A DNA stretch of 64,000 bases from Sisyra terminalis (lineage: Eukaryota > Arthropoda > Insecta > Neuroptera > Sisyridae), in contig OY292279.1 in NCBI GenBank assembly GCA_958496175.1, positions 8,618,001 through 8,682,000 on the forward strand. Reading direction: 5' to 3'. Of this stretch, positions 59,112 through 64,000 are shown piece by piece; position 1 is the first letter of the stretch; every line of letters begins with the position of its first letter. The position numbers and the translations under genes were made by a program. The notes beneath the pieces are model-generated. The model was not told the origin of the DNA, made no database searches, and saw nothing but the letters and a program-made list of their open reading frames with translations.

Positions 59112-59140
59112 CTGATGAAGTTACGATAAGTAACGAAACG
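59112..59140 (+). ncRNA. Hammerhead-like core motif (putative), right arm of family G
   Basis: CTGATGA (59112-59118), hairpin GTTAC-GATAA-GTAAC, GAAAC (59135-59139), followed by A-rich sequence with AATAAA-like words. Core intact. Confidence 0.45.
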
Positions 59141-59515
59141 TAGCTAATTTAATTATAAAAATATTAAATAAAAAAAACCGATCTTAAACAATCTGAATTG
59201 TCTTCTTATATAAAAAATAAATAAAAGTTGAGATCTGAATTTTATCATCTGTTATGAACATATTGAAGAAAGAAACGTTTTTTTACATCAACGTAAAGGA
59301 TTAACAACTTGAAACATATCTTAAGAAAACATCAAAGACAGAAAATCAATTAGAGCATTTTATATGGCGAAAATCGCATTCAATATTATGAACAACCTAT
59401 TGCTTGGAAAATTAAAACTTTAAATCCGAAATTAATTGCTTAAGAGGGTAAGTGTTGAGTTTAACAATATTTGGATCATATTCAGAATATTAAGAATACA
59501 AGAAATGAGGTCTTT

Positions 59516-59730
59516 GCAGAGCTTTGAAATGTAGTGCTGGAAAAATTGTACAAAATTCAAGCAACAAACGACGAAGTATTGAGTAAAATTAATTAAAACT
59601 AAATGATTTCTATTGAGGAAGGAAAATGGGAAGGTTCCAAGAAAAAAAGAAGAAGATGGACTTAAATATTGGACTAATTAAATAAAAAATGGACTTGCTT
59701 AGTTTAAAAAGTTTTCCAGGGATAAATAAT
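59516..59730 (+). pseudogene. LINE ORF2 C-terminal remnant
   Basis: The frame EM, stop, CWKNCTKFKQQTTKY recalls (AF)EMWCWRR.L.I.WT..V, with the Trp codon turned to TAG. EEGKWEGSKKKRRRW, stop, matches the (L)I.GK.EG.R..GRRR.W segment. Same LINE type as 46284-46751; also similar to the repeat units at 61740-63160. Confidence 0.55.
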
Positions 59731-60883
59731 TCTAAAGTGACTAAATCTGCCGTAATGAAGAAAACTTAACTTGCGGAATTTATAAGATAAATTTTCAATT
59801 AAAGCAGTAATAACTTATGATTTATTTTTCGTCCAAAAATGGCAAATCAAGCATCAATTTAAAAAAAAATAAAAATAAGACTTGTAGTCTAGCTTCGCCT
59901 CCTCAGCCCTACTTTCCTCCTGCGTTGTCATAAAATCATAGTGGAAAATTATTCAAGAAAAACATTATCAAAAAATACGCACTTTCAAGCAAATACTTTG
60001 ATCAAAAAAAATTTATTGTAAAAGCTTTCATTTTTCTTGAGATTACAAATATCAGAAATATTTACATGAATGCGATGGAAACTATTTTTAAGTGCTTTTT
60101 GACAGAATCGAAAAAAAGAACTTTCATCAATTTAATTTATTTTTCATGATTTTTATTCAAATATTAAAGTTTCGCAAAAGCTTTTAAAGCTTATGTGTCA
60201 GACAAACTTTTCATTTAATTTGTGTAATTTTTAAATTTTAACTTTTCAATTTAATCATGAAAATCAATAATTCGGCAATGATGACGAAAACGGTGGCATC
60301 GTTTATTTCAAATGAAGAATGCAAGTGGATGAATTGTTAATGCTTTTAATTCACTGAATAATTGTTGAAAAGATCTAAAAAAAGGTAGAGGATTTATTGG
60401 ATTTATTAGCGATTTTGTTGTAAACGATTCAAAATTACAATAACAATAATTTTAGCAGAAAAAATCTTTGCAAATGATTACTTAGTTTGATAGATCTAGA
60501 CTTTTCCTTTGGGGATATCTTAAAGGAAAGATTTATGTAAATAAGCCTTGAACTATCCAACAGTTTAAAGCAAATGTACAGAAGGAAATTAGATTCATAT
60601 GTCATGGAAAATGCCTTACAAAGAGCTTGTGTTTGTGAAGTTGAAAATGGAGACCATTTACGTGACATCATTTTTCATACATTCTCAAAATAAAATTGTA
60701 ATTTTTAAGCTATGTAACTAAAAAAGAATTACTATCGTACTTTTATGTATTAAGAAGATATTTGACTATTAAAATTTTTAGGCGACTTATACGTTATCCT
60801 ATATTTTTTGATAACTAAAGTAATCAGTATATACATTATACTTGCAGTTCAAAACAGGTCGATACCAAATCGAAAACAACATT
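59731..60883. other. AT-rich stretch, nothing recognised
   Basis: No coding or repeat signature. The minus-strand frame at 60435-60671 shows no family motif. Confidence 0.5.
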
Positions 60884-60887
60884 TTAA

Positions 60888-61595
60888 CGGTGGATCACCG
60901 TCAGAACGTAAAAAAAAATGACTTTTTTAAAACTGCTGCCATTTTTTTAGAGATATTAAAAAACGGTCTTCGGCATGTAAAAGTTGAAGTTTTGAACTAT
61001 TTTTTTTATTTGCCCCGATATCTCCCTCCCTCCCACTTTTACAGCGCTTTGAAAAAGGGTCCTCAAAAATGAGTAGGCCAACGGGAGACAAGTTTTCTCG
61101 GAAACCGGAAGTCGGATCATGATATTCCAAAAAATGTAGGTTTTGATAATGTGTCTTTTTGGTACTGAACCTCGAAAATCCGAAAAAAGTTGAAAATTCA
61201 CAAAATGGCGCGAGCTTGAAAAAAAAGTTAAAAAAAACGACCGTTTTTTGGACCTTTCCCCCTCTCCCACTTTGAGGGGGGGAAGGTTTGGCCAATTTCA
61301 GAGGTTCAGTACCAAGAAGACGTGTTGAACTATAACACTCTCCAGTTTCAAGTCAATCCGTCGGATAGTTTCTGAGAAATCTTGTCTCCCAGTTTAAAAA
61401 AGTTGATTTCGAGAAAAACGCATTTACAGTTTTTTTTAAGATTTTTTTTTTGTTTTTATCAATTTATTCAATTTTTATCAGTGAAAATACATTAGTCAGC
61501 TATTCCAATCCTTTTAACACGTAATTCTTGAATGTTATAAGAAGACATTTATAGCAAAAAAAAATCGATTTTTTTTTTCTGACGGTGATCCACCC
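60888..61595. mobile_element. piggyBac-like MITE (family P), copy 3
   Basis: Same orientation as copy 1. Left end CGGTGGATCACCGTCAGAAC (first base changed from G to C) after TTAA 60884-60887; right end TTCTGACGGTGATCCACCC before TTAA 61596-61599. 708 bp. Intact ends and target duplication. Confidence 0.9.
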
Positions 61596-61689
61596 TTAAT
61601 AATGCCGGATTATCCTATGATTAAAAATTTGTAATCTTCATATTATTGGATGTCCAGAAAAGAAGAAAATCATCTGGAGAAGGTCAATG

Positions 61690-63160
61690 TAGGAAAAGTA
61701 AGAAAACCTATTCATACATTACCACTTAGTGGTTAAATCAAATCGAAGTTTGGGAAGAATTCAAGCTATTCTTTTAATCACCGAAGAAGAACTAATTGAG
61801 AAAGTGTTGGCAAGAGGAACAGCAAACAGGGTAAGGCACATTATAAAGGAAAATAATTCACATTTCATTTTGTAGAAAGAAAACTGGAATATTCTAAGAA
61901 AAAAGGAAGAAGATACGAATTCGAATTCAAATTTTGAACTTCCCAAAAAAAGAAATGAACTACATCCCTTTAAAGTACTTTGCCAAGGATAGACAAGGCT
62001 GAAAGAAGCAATAAATCGTATGGGAAAGTAAACCTGCAGATAGGCAGGTAAAGATCGAAAGTCCAATTCATTAAAAGGACTGTGACTTAACAATTAGTTG
62101 AAATCTTGAAAAAAAAATAGGATGTAGCTACTGCATAGTAAATTATTTTTTTAAATTCCCAAAGAAGAACCAAGAAAGAAAAACAAATTCCTTTGAAGTG
62201 ATGAAAAGAACAAGAGATCCTTAAAAAAGGAAAATATCATCCAGGGAAGGTTGGAAAATGTGGAAAAAATAAGAATATTCCTTCATCGATTACATCGATT
62301 TTTGTGCAACTGGTTATATCAAGTAGAAGTTTGGAAAAACATAATTTCGGTTGCTTTAAGACCTTAATTGCTGAAGTTCAAGTAAATAACACAATAAATA
62401 TTATTTTTATTTCACCGAAGTACTATCAATAAAGAGAGTAGATGCAAAAAAGGAGAGTTAATAGAATGAGACAAATTCGGCAAAGAAAAGAATTCATTCT
62501 TGATTTTGCAGAAGGTAAATTGGAAAACTCCAAGAAAAAAGGAAGAAGAGACAAATTGAAACCTTGGACTTCCTCAAAAGAAAAAAAGAACTATCTAGCT
62601 CTCTTTAAAGTGCTTTTCCAGGGATAAACAAGGCTGAAAGAAGAACTATAAATCGAATGACAAAGTAAATCTGCCGAAAGGCGAAAAAAACTACCAATTC
62701 AATCCAAAAAGAGTCCTGAAAATAATGGATACTTGTGCAACTGGTTGAATTAAGTCAAAGTTGGAAGAATTTTTATTTCGCTTGCTTTAACACCTTAATT
62801 GCTGAAGTTCAAGTAAATGACAGTAAATTTTTTTATTATTCTCCGAAGAACTACTAATAATGCCAGTGGTAGCCAAAAAGGAGAGTTAATTAAATGAAAC
62901 AAATTTTGCAAGGAAAAAAGTTCATACTTGATTTTACAGAAGGAAAACGGGAAAGCTCCAAGAAAAAAGGAAGAAGAAACAAATTGAAATCTTGGACTTC
63001 TTAAAAAGAAAAAAAAGAACTAGCTTTCTTTAAAGTGCCTTTCCAGGGATGACCAAGGCTGAAAGAAAGCAATAAATCGAATGACACAGTAAATCTGCCA
63101 AAAGGCAGATAAAAAGTATCAATCCAATCCATAAGGAGTACCTACTGAAAACAATGGGTG
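61690..63160 (+). repeat. Degenerate tandem array built on a LINE C-terminal fragment
   Basis: Two units of about 430 bp (about 62300-62735 and 62736-63160) and a partial unit at 61690-62100. Shared words: ACCTTAATTGCTGAAGTTCA, AAAAAGGAGAGTTAAT, CTCCAAGAAAAAAGGAAGAA, TTCCAGGGAT, CAAGGCTGAAAGAA, AATCTGCC. One frame reads EGKLENSKKKGRRDKLKPWT, which resembles the GK.EG.R..GRRR..W segment near the end of LINE ORF2. A related piece lies at 59600-59740. The array has no intact frame; stops and slips are everywhere. Confidence 0.65.
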
Positions 63161-64000
63161 CTATCCAAACTTATGGGATTAACTTCTGTTCTTTATTTTA
63201 ACAATCAAAAATTAAAGGAAGCTCAGCTTTGGTAAAGTACAAAGCTTGAAAAATTTAAGAAATAACAGAAAGTTTTTAATAGTACAAAACAACAATTGTA
63301 AAAAAGGCAAATTGTATTTATCGTTAGTTACATTAAAATTTAACGTCCATCAATATTTGGCTTTGAAATAATGAGTTACAACACAATTTTCGTGTGTCTA
63401 TTATATTTTTTTTTTCCCGACACTAAATCTGATGGTAATGATTACAAATAGAGTGCATTAAGCCGCGCCTAACTGTGCTACTGGGCAACAAATAAATTAC
63501 GAAACGTAAATAGTTAATCGCGATATATCACGATTAAATAGAAATTTGTAGACTTTGAAATCCAGTTTTATTGATTTTAAGTAAATAATTTTCCATCAAT
63601 TTGAGGCTACGCTCGCTCGGCTCATTCGGGATTAGACCACCGGGTTAATTTATATTGTTCGGTGGTTTTTCATCGACATTTCCATTGGTTTTAAAACGAC
63701 CAAAACCCTCAGCAGCCAAGTGAGATTTGCGGCCGGTTACATTATAAATTAAGATTGTAAAATAAAATTTAATAAAAGCGGAACATCTCTCTTGTGTCTT
63801 TTCCAAATAAAAAAAAAATGGAGATAAGATTGTATATTAATAATGAATTTATTTTTATATTAGCATTTCCACTGCTGTTCTCTTTTATGTGTATATATAT
63901 ATATATATATATTTTAATGTGAACAAAACGAAAAATTCCTTCTTTTGGCATGTTTTCAGTTCATTTAGTTTCGTCTTTTTAATGAAGCACGTCCCTAACA
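63161..64000. other. No gene recognised; GC-richer stretch at about 63595-63740
   Basis: Low-copy sequence (CTACGCTCGCTCGGCTCATT, AGACCACCGGGTTAATTTAT). A (TA)n microsatellite lies at 63891-63911. No coding signature. Confidence 0.45.
63891..63911. repeat. (TA)n microsatellite
   Basis: About ten TA units. Confidence 0.9.

Larger units (their letters stand above)
58865..59250. mobile_element. Family G element with both hammerhead-bearing arms
   Basis: The left arm at about 58865-58998 (AAGACAATTCAGGTTGTTTA, TTCGTTACGTATTGTAAC, TTCATCAGGCTTCTTGATTC) is the reverse complement of the right arm at about 59067-59205. The right side adds the outer part GAGATCTGAATTTTATCATC. The ~68-bp centre includes ATTACCACTTAGTGGTTAAC, AATCGAAGTTTGGGAAGA, which recurs at 61712-61758. 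Both arms hold an outward-facing hammerhead-like core. Confidence 0.8.

Noticed and set aside
61761..62093. 110-codon minus-strand open frame
   Set aside because: Lies across the degenerate tandem array; its complement carries the LINE-like text.
1..64000. CRISPR arrays, bacterial operons, rRNA or tRNA genes
   Set aside because: No spaced direct-repeat array, no ribosome-binding or operon structure, and no tRNA B-box-like cloverleaf text was seen. The element types are eukaryotic.

Overview
The window is strongly AT-rich, non-coding eukaryotic DNA. It contains decayed animal mobile elements of types common in arthropods: Jockey-like and other LINE fragments, Penelope-like endonuclease tails, mariner transposases of two catalytic spacings, a pogo-like element with a PHD finger, piggyBac-like TTAA MITEs, a Helitron-like element and many fold-back repeats. 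An insect is the best guess, possibly a beetle, but nothing fixes the species. I found no convincing host exon, rRNA or tRNA. The window reads as intergenic DNA or one large intron.

Layout. 1.9-6.5 kb: a Jockey-like reverse transcriptase pseudogene in one reading frame with six in-frame stops, a fold-back element with 264-bp arms, a small hairpin repeat, and a TA-flanked element holding a broken PHD finger. 7.6-8.1 kb: a degenerate direct repeat. 11.3-13.9 kb: a fold-back family present twice, plus the N-terminal part of a mariner transposase. 16.3-21.0 kb: an inverted-repeat element, a LINE C-terminus abutting a Penelope GIY-YIG tail, and a mariner C-terminus. 22.2-27.8 kb: a 4.3-kb segment bounded by ~410-bp inverted repeats, several copies of a repeat called here X, and the first of three ~708-bp TTAA MITEs. 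29.4-31.3 kb: direct repeats and the second MITE. 34.4-35.9 kb: a 5'-truncated Jockey insertion with poly(A) tail and target-site duplication inside a ~505-bp tandem repeat. 37.5-41.6 kb: two elements with hammerhead-like cores and an internally deleted DD41D mariner. 42.5-48.1 kb: LINE reverse-transcriptase remnants on both strands and a Helitron-like element. 51.6-55.1 kb: a second Penelope tail, two adjacent copies of a DD34D mariner, and a MITE with hammerhead-like cores in both arms. 56.9-63.2 kb: a further X fragment, small hairpins, another hammerhead-bearing inverted-repeat element, the third MITE, and a tandem array built on a LINE C-terminal fragment.

The most unusual theme is a hammerhead-ribozyme-like core, CTGANGA - short hairpin - GAAAC, at several separate places. 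Where both arms of an element survive, the cores sit in the terminal inverted repeats and face outward. In several families AATAAA-like A-rich sequence follows. Hammerhead motifs are known in Penelope-like retroelements, and two Penelope fragments lie in this window. Here the cores sit in short fold-back elements with no coding capacity. No complete self-cleaving fold is proven from the sequence alone.

The second theme is built-in evidence for transposition. Duplicated flanks supply 'empty' paralogous sites for two TTAA MITEs and for the Jockey insertion, so their boundaries can be fixed from this window alone.
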